A DNA stretch of 43,051 bases from Truepera sp. (lineage in GTDB: Bacteria; Deinococcota; Deinococci; Deinococcales; Trueperaceae): contig JAGXSJ010000042.1 of the NCBI GenBank assembly GCA_018333895.1, positions 1 through 43,051 of the forward strand, in the 5' to 3' direction. The first letter of the stretch is position 1. Every line of letters begins with the position of its first letter. Below, one piece after another: positions 31,830 through 39,676 of the stretch. The position numbers and the translations under genes are program-made. Under the pieces are notes generated by a model that did not search any database, had not been told where the DNA came from, and saw nothing but the letters and a program-made list of their open reading frames with translations.

Positions 31830-32729
31830 TCAGAGCCAGTCGCGGGGCTGATAGCAGGCCAGCGCGGCTGCTTCAGCGCTGCCCACCTCGGGCCGGTAAG
31901 CGAACTGCCAGCGGGCGTAGGGCGGCATTGACATCAGGATGGCTTCGATATCTCCTTGGGTCTGCAACCCAAACAGCGTCCCCCGGTCGTAGACCAAGTT
32001 GAATTCGACATACCGCCCGCGCCGGTAGAGCTGCCACTCCCGTTCGCGTTCGCCGTAGGGGGTCTCCTGGCGCCGTTCGACGATGGGCAGGAAGCTCGGC
32101 AAGATAGTGTCGATGCCGTCTTGCACGAAAGCGAAGTCGGCCTCCCAATCGCCCTGGCCGGCAGGGGACAGTTGATCAAAAAAGATCCCGCCCACGCCGC
32201 GCATTTCATGGCGGTGCTTGAGGAAAAAGTAGCGGTCGCACGCCTCTTTGAGCTGCCGGTAGTCAGCTTGGTGGTGGCGGTCGCAGAGCGCCTTGAGCGT
32301 CTGGTGGAAGTGGATGATATCTTCCTCAAAGGGGTAAGCAGGCGTCATATCGGCGCCGCCGCCGAACCACCAGACCTCGCTGCCGCCGACTTCGAAATAG
32401 CGGTAGTTGGCATGAAACGCCGGGATGTAAGGGTTTGTCGGGTGCAGCACCAGACTGAGGCCGGTAGCGAAAAAGGGTCGGCCCTCGCTGGCGGGGTGCT
32501 GTTTGGCCAGGCTCGGCGGCACCGCGTCGCCGTAGACGGCAGAGACGTTGACTCCTGCGCGCTCAAAAACAGACCCACCCTCGAGGATGCGTGCCATTCC
32601 ACCACCTCCGCCAGGGCGCTCCCAGGTGTGAGACTTGAACTTCGCCTGACCGTCAAGCGCTTCAAACGCCGCGACAAGTCTGGCTTGGCCAGCTTGCATC
32701 AGGTGGGTGACGCGTTCTTTACGGTTCAC
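31830..32729 (-). CDS. hemF: Oxygen-dependent coproporphyrinogen III oxidase
   Basis: A 299-residue cytoplasmic enzyme that converts coproporphyrinogen III to protoporphyrinogen IX using O2. Family segments are intact: ERPGGGGGMARILEGGSVFERAGVNVSAVYG, HPTNPYIPAFHANYRYFEV, WWFGGGADMTPAYP, and near the end GRYVEFNLVYDRGTLFGLQT. The GTG start overlaps the stop of the upstream PIN toxin reading frame (GTGA, 32726-32729). The toxin and hemF were therefore coupled before the toxin gene broke. GGAGAG lies just upstream of the start. Confidence 0.96.
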   Translation of the reverse strand: MNRKERVTHLMQAGQARLVAAFEALDGQAKFKSHTWERPGGGGGMARILEGGSVFERAGVNVSAVYGDAVPPSLAKQHPASEGRPFFATGLSLVLHPTNPYIPAFHANYRYFEVGGSEVWWFGGGADMTPAYPFEEDIIHFHQTLKALCDRHHQADYRQLKEACDRYFFLKHRHEMRGVGGIFFDQLSPAGQGDWEADFAFVQDGIDTILPSFLPIVERRQETPYGEREREWQLYRRGRYVEFNLVYDRGTLFGLQTQGDIEAILMSMPPYARWQFAYRPEVGSAEAAALACYQPRDWL

Positions 32730-33151
32730 GGACTCTCCTCGATCAGAGTGAGCGGGAGCACGGTGGCGTAGGTCTCAAAGTCCTTGTCGGTCGTCAGGAT
32801 CGGCAGCTCGTGGTTGATCGCCTGGGCGCAGATCAGGAAGTCCACCGCGCTCCCCTGAATGCCCCCTCAAGGCTTCGCCCAACAATTGCGACAGAGGTTG
32901 TAGCATTGGGCTGCCAGAACGTGATCTCGAGTTGTGGCGAGGAGGTCCGGCAGTCCGGCCAGCGCCTCCCGCAGGTGCTCAAATTGGCTCTGCTCGCCAA
33001 TGCCCGAGAGGAGCTCTTGGCGGATGATGCCGAGCAGCTGCACCCTGCCTGTCCGCAGGTAGCGCTCGAGCGCGAGGATCTGCCAGCTACCTCGCGGCGC
33101 CTTGCGGCGCAAGAAGAGCGACCAGACCGAGGTGTCGACGATGACCTTCAC
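32726..33151 (-). pseudogene. vapC: VapC-type PIN toxin interrupted by a repeat-borne stop
   Basis: The N-terminal part is a normal PIN domain (KVIVDTSVWSLFL with the first Asp; IIRQELLSGI with the Glu), to AAQCYNLCR. A 19-bp element (32869-32887) then adds NCWAKP and a TGA at 32867-32869. Beyond that stop the same frame continues with GIQGSAVDFLICAQAINHE and ILTTDKDF, the missing third acidic region, to TGA at 32726. The whole is 142 codons in one phase. The stop removes the last 40% of the domain, so the toxin should be inactive. Read-through would restore it. Confidence 0.9.
32869..32887 (-). repeat. 19-bp element inserted in vapC
   Basis: AAGGCTTCGCCCAACAATT on the plus strand. On the gene strand it is read as NCWAKP and, with the next bases, gives the TGA stop. 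Confidence 0.92.
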
Positions 33152-33348
33152 TGGCGCTGGCGGAGCTGCTGGTAGTCGTAATCGTCGTCGTAATCGATCT
33201 GCCCTTGGAGCTTAAGCACATCGAGCTGCTTTTGGTGCTCAATGAACGCCTTGAGCGCTTCGTTGACGGTCTCCTTCTTGGGCTTGAAGCGCCCCAGCCT
33301 CTGCGCTTCACTCAGCAGCTTTTCGTCGATGTGGAGGTTCGTCGCCAT
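33148..33348 (-). CDS. vapB: VapB-type antitoxin (ribbon-helix-helix)
   Basis: A 66-residue antitoxin with an N-terminal ribbon-helix-helix (TNLHIDEKLLSEAQRLGRFKPKKETVNEALKAFIEHQ). An unusually acidic, Tyr-rich tail (QIDYDDDYDYQQL) is the likely toxin-binding segment. It overlaps the toxin start by ATGA (33148-33151). A leaderless promoter with an operator-like inverted repeat lies directly upstream. The antitoxin looks functional even though its toxin is interrupted. Confidence 0.9.
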   Translation of the reverse strand: MATNLHIDEKLLSEAQRLGRFKPKKETVNEALKAFIEHQKQLDVLKLQGQIDYDDDYDYQQLRQRQ

Positions 33349-33354
33349 ACGACT

Positions 33355-33383
33355 ATTCTACACAGACCCTTGTGTACTTTCAG
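33355..33383 (-). promoter_or_regulatory. vapB promoter with inverted repeat
   Basis: On the minus strand CTGAAA (33378-33383), 17 nt, TAGAAT (33355-33360), then 6 nt to ATG33348. TACACA and TGTGTA (33359-33376) form an inverted repeat across the spacer, a likely autoregulatory operator. Confidence 0.65.
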
Positions 33384-33412
33384 CAACTGGGTCGACCTGC
33401 CACACTGAGCGA

Positions 33413-34453
33413 TCAGGAGGCTGAAGCTTCGCGCACCTTGACGCGGTCGTAGCGCCTTACCAATTCAACTAACTGCGCCACGCTATCGGGATCCGTCTGC
33501 CTCATGATGCCGTGCCCCAGGTTAAAGATATGCGGCCCGCCGAGCCCTTCGCGCAGGACGCGCTCGGCCTCCTGTGCGATGACCCCCTTGGGAGCCAAGA
33601 GCACAGCGGGATCGAGGTTGCCTTGCAGGGTTTTGCCGCCGAGCAGGGGCCGCACCTGGCTTAAGGGCGCCCGCCAGTCCACGCTTACCACTTCGCAAGG
33701 CAGCTCCTTGATCTCGCCGTAGAGGTGCAGCGCGTCCACGGCCAGATAAAGACGCGGAATCCGGTAGGGCGCCAGCGCTTCGAAGATGCGCCGGTTGTAC
33801 GGCTTGGCGAAGGCGCGGTAGCTGCGGGCGTCGTGCAAGCCCGCCCACGAGTCGAAGAGCTGAATCGCCTGGGCGCCTGCCTCAACCTGCATCGTTAGAT
33901 AGCGGATGCTGACTTCGGTCAGTTTGTCGAGCAGGCGGTGCGCAGCTTCGGGCTCTTGGCGCAAAAACCCTCGAAACGCCTCAAAATCCTTGCTGCTGCC
34001 GCCCTCGATCATATAAGTAGCCAGGGTCAGGGGGGCGCCGCCGAAGCCGATCAGGGGCACCGGGCACGCCTCGCGGATGAGCTTAATAGCCTCGGCCACA
34101 AAGGGAGCGATCTCATCCTTGCCGGGCACGCGCAGCGCGTCGATCGCCCTCGCCGAGCGTACCGGCTCGGCGAAGACCGGGCCGGGGGCAAACTCGATCT
34201 TGACCCCCATCGGCGGCAAGGGGGTCATAATGTCCTGAAACAGAATAGCGGCGTCCAGGCCGAAGCGCCGGAGCGGTTGCAGGGTGATCTCGCAAGCCAG
34301 CTCGGGCGTGCGGGCCATCTCCCAGAAAGAGTGCTTGGCCTTGATCGCCCGGTATTCCGGCAGGTAGCGCCCGGCCTGGCGCATGATCCAGATGGGGGCG
34401 CGCTCGGTGTTGTGGCCGTTAGCAGCCGCTAGGAACAGACTGGTGTCAGTCAT
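33413..34453 (-). CDS. hemE: Uroporphyrinogen decarboxylase
   Basis: Cofactor-free cytoplasmic enzyme that decarboxylates uroporphyrinogen III to coproporphyrinogen III. The 346-residue product has the N-terminal signature PIWIMRQAGRYLPEYR near residue 20, then LFQDIMTPLPPMG, GFGGAPLTLATYMIEGG (second signature), FDSWAG, and NLGHGIMRQTDP near the C-terminus. AAAGGGG lies about 10 nt upstream of ATG34453, so unlike its neighbours it appears to have a leader and Shine-Dalgarno. A CTGCG hairpin element lies in that leader. It is flanked on both sides by vapBC loci. Confidence 0.96.
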   Translation of the reverse strand: MTDTSLFLAAANGHNTERAPIWIMRQAGRYLPEYRAIKAKHSFWEMARTPELACEITLQPLRRFGLDAAILFQDIMTPLPPMGVKIEFAPGPVFAEPVRSARAIDALRVPGKDEIAPFVAEAIKLIREACPVPLIGFGGAPLTLATYMIEGGSSKDFEAFRGFLRQEPEAAHRLLDKLTEVSIRYLTMQVEAGAQAIQLFDSWAGLHDARSYRAFAKPYNRRIFEALAPYRIPRLYLAVDALHLYGEIKELPCEVVSVDWRAPLSQVRPLLGGKTLQGNLDPAVLLAPKGVIAQEAERVLREGLGGPHIFNLGHGIMRQTDPDSVAQLVELVRRYDRVKVREASAS

Positions 34454-34478
34454 CGACTTAGTACCCCTTTACGTCCCG

Positions 34479-34498
34479 TGCTGCGCGTAGTCGCAGCA
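34479..34498. repeat. CTGCG hairpin element upstream of hemE
   Basis: Arms TGCTGCG and CGCAGCA around loop CGTAGT, within the likely hemE leader about 26 nt from the start. It could influence hemE translation. Related copy in the oxidase gene. Confidence 0.7.
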
Positions 34499-34550
34499 TC
34501 TCAAGGACATCTGTGCTACCCTTACGGAAAGGACTGAGGATTCTCGGTCG

Positions 34551-34590
34551 GCAAAGAGCCTCGGTGAAGATCGGGGCTCTTTGCTTTTAT
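34551..34590 (+). terminator. Intrinsic terminator on the plus strand with no plus-strand gene before it
   Basis: Arms GCAAAGAGCC (34551-34560) and GGCTCTTTGC (34575-34584) around a 14-nt loop, followed by TTTTAT. No coding gene on the plus strand ends near it. A short TACCCT -10-like box lies at 34517-34522 with a smaller stem (CTGAG/CTCGG) between. This may be a small RNA of about 60-70 nt; see findings. Confidence 0.7.
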
Positions 34591-34621
34591 GGAAATAGAC
34601 GATGTAGGGCACGCAACCTCC

Positions 34622-35020
34622 TCACACCCACTGCTCGAGCTTCAGGTCGGGGATGCGCCCGAACTCGCTTAAGTTGTTGGTGACCAGCGTCGCACCGAGG
34701 CTCAGCGCATGGGCCGCGATCAGCGTGTCGAGCGGGCCGATGGGGGTGCCTTGGCGCTCGAGCCCTGCCCAAAGTCGCCCATACACACCGGCTGCGTCAA
34801 CACCGAAATCGAAAATGTGCAAGGGGGCGATGAAATAATCGAGTGCCACCAGATTCAACTCAACCCTGGCGCTTTTCTCCATGCCGAACTTGAGTTCGGC
34901 CACGGTGATGCTTGAGAGGCCTAGGTTGTCAGGATGCTCCTTTTCAAAGCGCTGCACCAGGTGCTCGAGCTGCCTTTTCATAAGATAGATGCAGATGTTG
35001 GTGTCAAGCAAGTAGATCAT
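34622..35020 (-). CDS. vapC: VapC-type PIN ribonuclease toxin, intact
   Basis: The only complete PIN toxin of the window. The 132-residue product has [12 protein letters not shown] (first Asp, residue 6), [13 protein letters not shown] (Glu) and [22 protein letters not shown] with the third Asp; the fourth position is Asn in VTNNLSEF, common in VapC proteins. Family enzymes are Mg-dependent RNases that cut tRNA or rRNA and stop growth when freed from antitoxin. It overlaps its antitoxin by ATGA (35017-35020). The C-terminus IPDLKLEQW is standard. Confidence 0.95.
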   Translation of the reverse strand: MIYLLDTNICIYLMKRQLEHLVQRFEKEHPDNLGLSSITVAELKFGMEKSARVELNLVALDYFIAPLHIFDFGVDAAGVYGRLWAGLERQGTPIGPLDTLIAAHALSLGATLVTNNLSEFGRIPDLKLEQWV

Positions 35021-35253
35021 TCGAACCAGTCGCGTTTGTCAGGCTCGGTGGGTTGTTGGCGACCGTCTGCGAAGATGTCGTCGCTGAACATTTCGAGGCT
35101 TTTGCGAAAGCGGTCCCAGCGGTCATGGTAGGGAGTCAGGATCACCTCGTCCCCCTCTTTGCGGATGTACACCTTATCCCCCTCAAAGCGGAACTCCTTG
35201 GGGAGCCTGACCGCCTGGCTGTGGCCGTTCCTAAAGAGCTTCGCCGTTTTCAT
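35017..35253 (-). CDS. vapB: VapB-type antitoxin (AbrB-fold)
   Basis: A 78-residue antitoxin. [41 protein letters not shown]-like N-terminus is the classical AbrB/MazE-fold VapB sequence, followed by a polar, acidic tail ending in KRDWFE that binds VapC. The frame is open for 64 codons upstream, but ATG35253 matches the family start and lies 6 nt after a TATACT -10 box. The promoter overlaps a 10-bp palindrome (AGTATATACT), the likely autoregulatory site. It follows the response-regulator gene by 22 nt but has its own promoter. Confidence 0.93.
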   Translation of the reverse strand: MKTAKLFRNGHSQAVRLPKEFRFEGDKVYIRKEGDEVILTPYHDRWDRFRKSLEMFSDDIFADGRQQPTEPDKRDWFE

Positions 35254-35259
35254 GATCAC

Positions 35260-35271
35260 AGTATATACTAT
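35260..35271 (-). promoter_or_regulatory. vapB -10 element and palindrome
   Basis: TATACT (35260-35265) lies 6 nt before ATG35253 on the minus strand and is part of the palindrome AGTATATACT. No convincing -35 was found at 17 nt. Confidence 0.6.
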
Positions 35272-35275
35272 ATGT

Positions 35276-35983
35276 CTATACTTTGCTTGCAATAGGCCGG
35301 CCTTCCGGGGTGAACCGGTAGCCCACCCCCCATACGGTGTGGAAGTAGCTGGGGCTGCTCGGATCGGGCTCAAAGAGCTTGCGCAACCGCAGGATGAAGT
35401 TGTCGATAGTGCGGCTGCTAGGGAAGGCATCGTCGCCCCAGACACGGTCGAGGATGTCGTCGCGGCTGACTACCTCGCCCTGCCGCTCGGCCAACAGCCG
35501 CAAGATAGCCAGTTCGCGCTCGCCCAGCATCTCGCTGCGGCCATTAGCCAGGGTGGCTGTCCAGCGCCGGAAATCGACGGTATGCCCGCCGAAGGTAAGC
35601 TCGAGCGGTTGATCGTTCGACCAACGCCGCCGCCGGAGCATGTTCTTGACCCGCAGCAAGAACTCCGGCAGGTGAAACGGTTTGGCTAGGTAATCGTCGC
35701 CACCAGCCGCTAGCCCCTGGACGCGCTCCTCGGGTCGGCCCTTGGCGCTGAGGAATAGAACCGGTGTCTGGTCGCCGCTGGCGCGCATCTGGCGGCACAG
35801 CGCATAGCCGTCGAGCTTGGGCAGCATGACGTCCAAGACCACCAGGTCGGGGGAGGCAGCACGCCAGCGCGCCGCACCTTGTTGGCCATCAACGGCTACT
35901 TCCACCTGATAGCCTTCGGCCAACAGATTATCGGCCAGCACCTCGGCCAGGGCCGCTTCGTCTTCAATGACTAGGACTCTCAT
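35276..35983 (-). CDS. OmpR/PhoB-family response regulator
   Basis: A 235-residue two-component regulator. The receiver domain has the acidic pocket VIEDE (7-9), the phosphoacceptor Asp51 in [13 protein letters not shown], and the conserved Lys in DYLAKPF near residue 100. The C-terminal winged helix includes [29 protein letters not shown] and [19 protein letters not shown]...VWGVGYRF-type segments. GGAGG precedes ATG35983. The start overlaps the kinase gene's end by 20 nt, so the pair is coupled. It probably controls genes from DNA sites not identifiable here; heme or redox control is suggested by the hem operon context. Confidence 0.93.
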   Translation of the reverse strand: MRVLVIEDEAALAEVLADNLLAEGYQVEVAVDGQQGAARWRAASPDLVVLDVMLPKLDGYALCRQMRASGDQTPVLFLSAKGRPEERVQGLAAGGDDYLAKPFHLPEFLLRVKNMLRRRRWSNDQPLELTFGGHTVDFRRWTATLANGRSEMLGERELAILRLLAERQGEVVSRDDILDRVWGDDAFPSSRTIDNFILRLRKLFEPDPSSPSYFHTVWGVGYRFTPEGRPIASKV

Positions 35984-37106
35984 AGCCTCCTCCCCGCACC
36001 ACGGGCTCGTGCTCGCCCTGCCGCTCGGGGAAGACCACCGTAAAGCGCGTGCCACGCCCCGCCTCACGGTTAGGCTCGCACTTCACCCAACCGTTCATCG
36101 CCTCGACGATGGTCTTCACCAGGTGTAGGCCCAGCCCGATCCCTTGCGAAGAGCGGGTCATCTCGCTGCCGATGCGGTAGAACTGCTCGAAGACGCGCTG
36201 GCGCTCGCTGTCGGGCACACCGATGCCTTCGTCCTCCACCTGGATCATTGCTAGATGGTCGCGCCGCGTTAGCCTGACGCTAACCGGCTTCTTGGCGTCA
36301 GGGCTGTACTTGACGGCGTTATCGAGCAGGTTGTTCATCACCACATTAAAAGCTGGCGTATCCAGCGATACCCACAGCGGCTCCGGGCTGTAGCTCACCC
36401 GTAAAGTGGCGCCCCGCGCCTCCAGGCCGGCTCTGACCCGGCCGATCACCCCCTGCATCACGCTGTTAAGTTCGACCGCCTCGAGCGCTGGCGCGCTCTC
36501 AGCCTGCTTAAGGCGCGCGCTGGCTAGCACTTGCTCGCTGGTCTGCTCGAGCCGCGTCAGCTCGCGCTCCATCCGTTCCAGATAGCTCCGCTGCTTGTCC
36601 GGCGGCAAGGGGCGGTAGAGGACCGTTTCGATCAGCAGGCGCAACGTGCTCATGGGCGTCTTGAACTCGTGGGTAATGGCCGAGAGGAAGTTCTGCTGGC
36701 GGCGCTTTAGCTCGCGCTCGGCACGCAAGCTGCGGGCGATGATGGCCAGGCCGGAGATAACCACCAGCACGAAGAACGGCCCTTCAAAAACGAGCATCCG
36801 CAACCGGCCCTGCTGCTGCTCGGTAAAAGACGCTATCGCTGCGGGGTCAACCTTGAACCCCTCCGCGCCAAGGCGCAGGTGCGGGTACTGCGCTATCCGC
36901 GCCTCGGCCAGCGCGGGGTCGCGCTGCAGCAGTAGGTTGGCTAGCTCGGCGTCGCGCTGCCAGGCGCTTAGGGTAGTTTGGCTCAGCTCCTGGATAATAC
37001 GGTGTTTGAACACCAGCCACCACGCCACCTGCGCCACCACGAAGACGATGATCACCACGAAGGCGATACGGGTGACGGCCTGTAAGGAGACGACTGGCTG
37101 CTTCAT
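35964..37106 (-). CDS. Sensor histidine kinase
   Basis: A 380-residue membrane kinase. TM1 is at residues 12-33 (IAFVVIIVFVVAQVAWWLVF), then a sensor region of about 70 residues, then TM2 near 110-125. The phosphoacceptor His146 is in SAITHEFKTPMSTLR; the N box is NNLLDNAVKYSP, G1 VEDEGIGVP, and G2 GIGLGLHLV. No PAS or HAMP domain is obvious. It begins 5 nt after hemB, in the hemA-C-D-B unit, and is followed by its regulator. A GTG at 37124 inside hemB is an alternative start. Sensing heme, oxygen or redox state is an inference from location. Confidence 0.92.
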   Translation of the reverse strand: MKQPVVSLQAVTRIAFVVIIVFVVAQVAWWLVFKHRIIQELSQTTLSAWQRDAELANLLLQRDPALAEARIAQYPHLRLGAEGFKVDPAAIASFTEQQQGRLRMLVFEGPFFVLVVISGLAIIARSLRAERELKRRQQNFLSAITHEFKTPMSTLRLLIETVLYRPLPPDKQRSYLERMERELTRLEQTSEQVLASARLKQAESAPALEAVELNSVMQGVIGRVRAGLEARGATLRVSYSPEPLWVSLDTPAFNVVMNNLLDNAVKYSPDAKKPVSVRLTRRDHLAMIQVEDEGIGVPDSERQRVFEQFYRIGSEMTRSSQGIGLGLHLVKTIVEAMNGWVKCEPNREAGRGTRFTVVFPERQGEHEPVVRGGGYESPSH

Positions 37107-37111
37107 CGCCC

Positions 37112-38134
37112 TTACTCTAACCACCCTTGAGATAGCGCCTCTAGGGTGTAGTAACTGATAATAATATCGGCCCCGGCCCGGCGGATGCTGAGCAGGCTCT
37201 CGGCCACCGCCGCCGGCTCAGCACAAGCGCCCGCCGCCGCCGCGGCTTTGAGCATGGCGTACTCGCCCGACACCTGATAGGCCGCCACCGGCAAGGTCGT
37301 TTGGGCGCGTACTGCGGCGATGATATCGAGGTAGGGGAGAGCCGGTTTGACCATCAGCAGGTCGGCCCCCTCCGCCTCGTCCAAGGCTGCCTCGCGCCGC
37401 GCTTCACGGGCGTTGCGGGGGTCTAGTTGATAGGTTTGGCGGTCGGTTGGGGGTATCATCCCGTTATAACGGGATGATACCCCCTGGGGTGCCGAACCCG
37501 CCGCTTCACGAAACGGCCCATAAAAGGCCGAAGCGTACTTGACGGCATAAGACAGGATGCCGACCTCCGTAAACCCTTGGGCATCAAGCGCCTGCCGGAT
37601 GGCAGCCACCCGCCCGTCCATCATGTCCGACGGCGCCACCAGGTCGGCACCGGCCTCGGCATGGGCCAGCGCCATCGCTGCTAAGCCGGCCAGACTGAGA
37701 TCGTTATCGATCACTACACCGCGTGCCGTGGGGTGCAGCAGCCCGCAGTGGCCGTGATCGGTATAGGCGCACAAGCAGACGTCGCTGGTAATCACCAGAT
37801 CGTTGCCGAAGGCGGCGCGGGCGGCGCGGATGGCTTGTGCCACCGGGCTATCGGCAGCGGCAGCGGCCTCGCCACCGGGCGTCTTGAGGTCGTTGGGCAC
37901 TACGCCAAACAGCATGACCGAGCGCACGCCCAACGCTAGTGCGCGCTCGAGCTGCCCCAGCAGCCTGTCCACGCTGTAACGCGCTACGCCGGGGAGGGCG
38001 GCGATGGGCTGCACCTCGTGACTCCCTGGCACCACAAAGAACGGCGCTAGCAGCTGCTCGGGCCTAATCGTGGCCTCCGCCACCATGGTGCGCAGAGCTG
38101 CCGTGGTCCGTAACCGGCGTGGACGCTTAACCAT
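37112..38134 (-). CDS. hemB: Delta-aminolevulinic acid dehydratase (porphobilinogen synthase) with palindrome-encoded insert
   Basis: Joins two 5-aminolevulinates to porphobilinogen. The 340-residue product has the zinc cysteines Cys120, 122 and 130 (VCLCAYTDHGHC), and Schiff-base lysines Lys199 (SYAVKYAS) and Lys263 (LMVKPAL). GGAGG 6 nt upstream favours ATG38134 over ATG38140. Between FREAAGSAPQ and DRQTYQLDP the family has no or very few residues; here about 13 extra residues (GVSSRYNGMIPPT, 218-230) are coded by a 36-bp perfect palindrome. The insert is in frame, next to the substrate-binding Arg/Gln loop. The start overlaps hemD by 8 nt. Confidence 0.93.
   Translation of the reverse strand: MVKRPRRLRTTAALRTMVAEATIRPEQLLAPFFVVPGSHEVQPIAALPGVARYSVDRLLGQLERALALGVRSVMLFGVVPNDLKTPGGEAAAAADSPVAQAIRAARAAFGNDLVITSDVCLCAYTDHGHCGLLHPTARGVVIDNDLSLAGLAAMALAHAEAGADLVAPSDMMDGRVAAIRQALDAQGFTEVGILSYAVKYASAFYGPFREAAGSAPQGVSSRYNGMIPPTDRQTYQLDPRNAREARREAALDEAEGADLLMVKPALPYLDIIAAVRAQTTLPVAAYQVSGEYAMLKAAAAAGACAEPAAVAESLLSIRRAGADIIISYYTLEALSQGWLE
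37449..37484. repeat. 36-bp perfect palindrome inside hemB
   Basis: Half-site GGGGGTATCATCCCGTTA, mirrored exactly about 37466/37467. The hemB reading frame continues through it as GVSSRYNGMIPP. It differs in sequence from the other elements of the window. Confidence 0.95.
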
Positions 38135-38810
38135 GAACATCCTCCAAGGCTGCTAACACTGCCGTCACTTCGGGCCGCGCCGCCTGTACGTACGGCCAGC
38201 CTAGCTCGCGGATCGCTGCGCCGGTACTGGGGCCGATGGCTATTAGGGTGGCGCTGATGCCGACCTCCTCGGGGAGAGCTTCGACCGCCGACGGGCTGGC
38301 CAGGATCACCGCCTGCACTTCGCTCGCCGCCCACGGCAGCAGCCGGGTGCGGTAGATGACCACCGGGCTCACCGCGAAGCCCATTTTTTCCAATAGTACC
38401 GGAAGTGTCGGCAGCGCCCGGTCGCCGCGCGGCAAGCCCACCGGCGAAGCGGCCAGCGGGCTGGCTAAGAACGCTTCGGCCAGCCCCTCCGCGGTGGCCG
38501 GTTGGCCGATGAGCGTGACTTCGCCGCCAGAGCCTTCGATCAACTTGGCAGTCTTGGCACCGACCGCGCCCAGGCGCGCCCGCAAGCCCGCAAGCGGCAA
38601 CGTCAGCGCCTGCCACGCCTCGACTGCGGCCGGGCTGGTAAAGAGCAGCCAGGGGCCGGTCAGCAAAGCGGCGGCCCGCTCTCTCACCGCCGCGCTCAGC
38701 AGCGGCTCGGTGCGGATCAGCGGGCTCCGGACGACCTGGTAACCGTGCGCGGTGAGCGCTTGCTCGAGCCCCACCAGCCGCCCCACCGACTGGGTCAGAG
38801 CGACCTTCAT
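38127..38810 (-). CDS. hemD: Uroporphyrinogen-III synthase
   Basis: Cyclises hydroxymethylbilane with inversion of ring D. Sequences of this family are weakly conserved; here the 227-residue length, the position between hemC and hemB, and segments LLFTSPAAVEAWQAL, LGAVGAKTAKLIEGSG, LPRGDRALPTLPVLLEKMG and the late VILASPSAVEAL...IAIGPSTGAAI all fit. The ATG overlaps the hemC stop (ATGA at 38807-38810), and its 3' end overlaps hemB, so four genes are translated as one coupled chain. Confidence 0.93.
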   Translation of the reverse strand: MKVALTQSVGRLVGLEQALTAHGYQVVRSPLIRTEPLLSAAVRERAAALLTGPWLLFTSPAAVEAWQALTLPLAGLRARLGAVGAKTAKLIEGSGGEVTLIGQPATAEGLAEAFLASPLAASPVGLPRGDRALPTLPVLLEKMGFAVSPVVIYRTRLLPWAASEVQAVILASPSAVEALPEEVGISATLIAIGPSTGAAIRELGWPYVQAARPEVTAVLAALEDVHG

Positions 38811-39676
38811 CGCTCCGCCAAGGCGTCAAGTGCCAGGTAGGCGGCCCCTTCGGCGGTAGGGTGCCGCACCGCAACGCGCCGCCCTTCAAACCACGCGAGC
38901 AGCTCAAGCTCGCCCTCGACGCGCCGCGCGTGCGCCCCCAGCGCCAGTTGACAGCCCGCCTGCATAGCTGCCATCAGACCGCGCTCGGCGGCGATGGCGG
39001 GATAGCCGCGTGCGTCGTGCAGCTCGGTAAGCAGCGCTGCTAGCGCCTCATCGTCCCGCCGGAGCTCGAGGGCTAACGCCCCCTGGGCCGGGGCCGGTAT
39101 TAGCACCTCGGGCGCCAGCACCACCAGCGCTAGATCCGGCAGCTCGAGCGCCAGGCGCTGCAAGCCTGCCGCAGCCAGCACGATGGCGTGATAGTGGCCG
39201 TCGCGCAGCTTCTGGATGCGGGTCAGCACGTTGCCGCGCAGCTCTGTGAGTACCAGATCAGGCCGCAGCGCCCGCAGCTGGGCCTGGCGGCGGATCGCGC
39301 TGGTGCCCACCACCGCGCCGCGCTTCAGAGGGAGAGGCGTAAACCCTGCATCGTAAAACTCGGGGCGGATTACGAGCACCTCGCGCGGATCGGCGCGCTC
39401 CGGCACCGCCGCGACCTCCAGGCCGGGGGTCTGCTGGCTGGGGAGGTCTTTGTAGGAATGCACTGCCAGATCGGCACGACCGGCTAAGAGCGCCTCCTGT
39501 ACCGCTTTGGTAAAGAAGCCCGTCCCCGCCATGGCGGCAAAGGGCTGTTGCTCGCGGTCGCCCTGGGTTTCGACGAGGACCAGTTCAACCCGCTCTCCTA
39601 ACGCTGCGAGTCGCCCCTCGACCCAGTGGGCCTGCTTGATGGCCAGCGCACTCCCGCGCGTCGCTAACCGGATCAC
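38807..39676 (-). CDS. hemC: Hydroxymethylbilane synthase (porphobilinogen deaminase)
   Basis: Polymerises four porphobilinogens on a dipyrromethane cofactor. The 289-residue product starts IRLATRGSALAIKQ and has FTKAVQEALL, AVHSYKDLP, VVGTSAIRRQAQL, LRGNVLTRIQKL, and the cofactor-attaching Cys242 in AGCQLALGAHA. The open frame runs back to 39877, but GTG39676 gives the conserved N-terminus and overlaps the hemA stop (GTGA). It is complete and coupled to both neighbours. Confidence 0.96.
   Translation of the reverse strand: MIRLATRGSALAIKQAHWVEGRLAALGERVELVLVETQGDREQQPFAAMAGTGFFTKAVQEALLAGRADLAVHSYKDLPSQQTPGLEVAAVPERADPREVLVIRPEFYDAGFTPLPLKRGAVVGTSAIRRQAQLRALRPDLVLTELRGNVLTRIQKLRDGHYHAIVLAAAGLQRLALELPDLALVVLAPEVLIPAPAQGALALELRRDDEALAALLTELHDARGYPAIAAERGLMAAMQAGCQLALGAHARRVEGELELLAWFEGRRVAVRHPTAEGAAYLALDALAER

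Noticed and set aside
31956-32771. 271-codon open frame on the plus strand
   Set aside because: It lies antisense to hemF, lacks a ribosome-binding site and recognisable family, and is explained by high GC. hemF is unmistakable.
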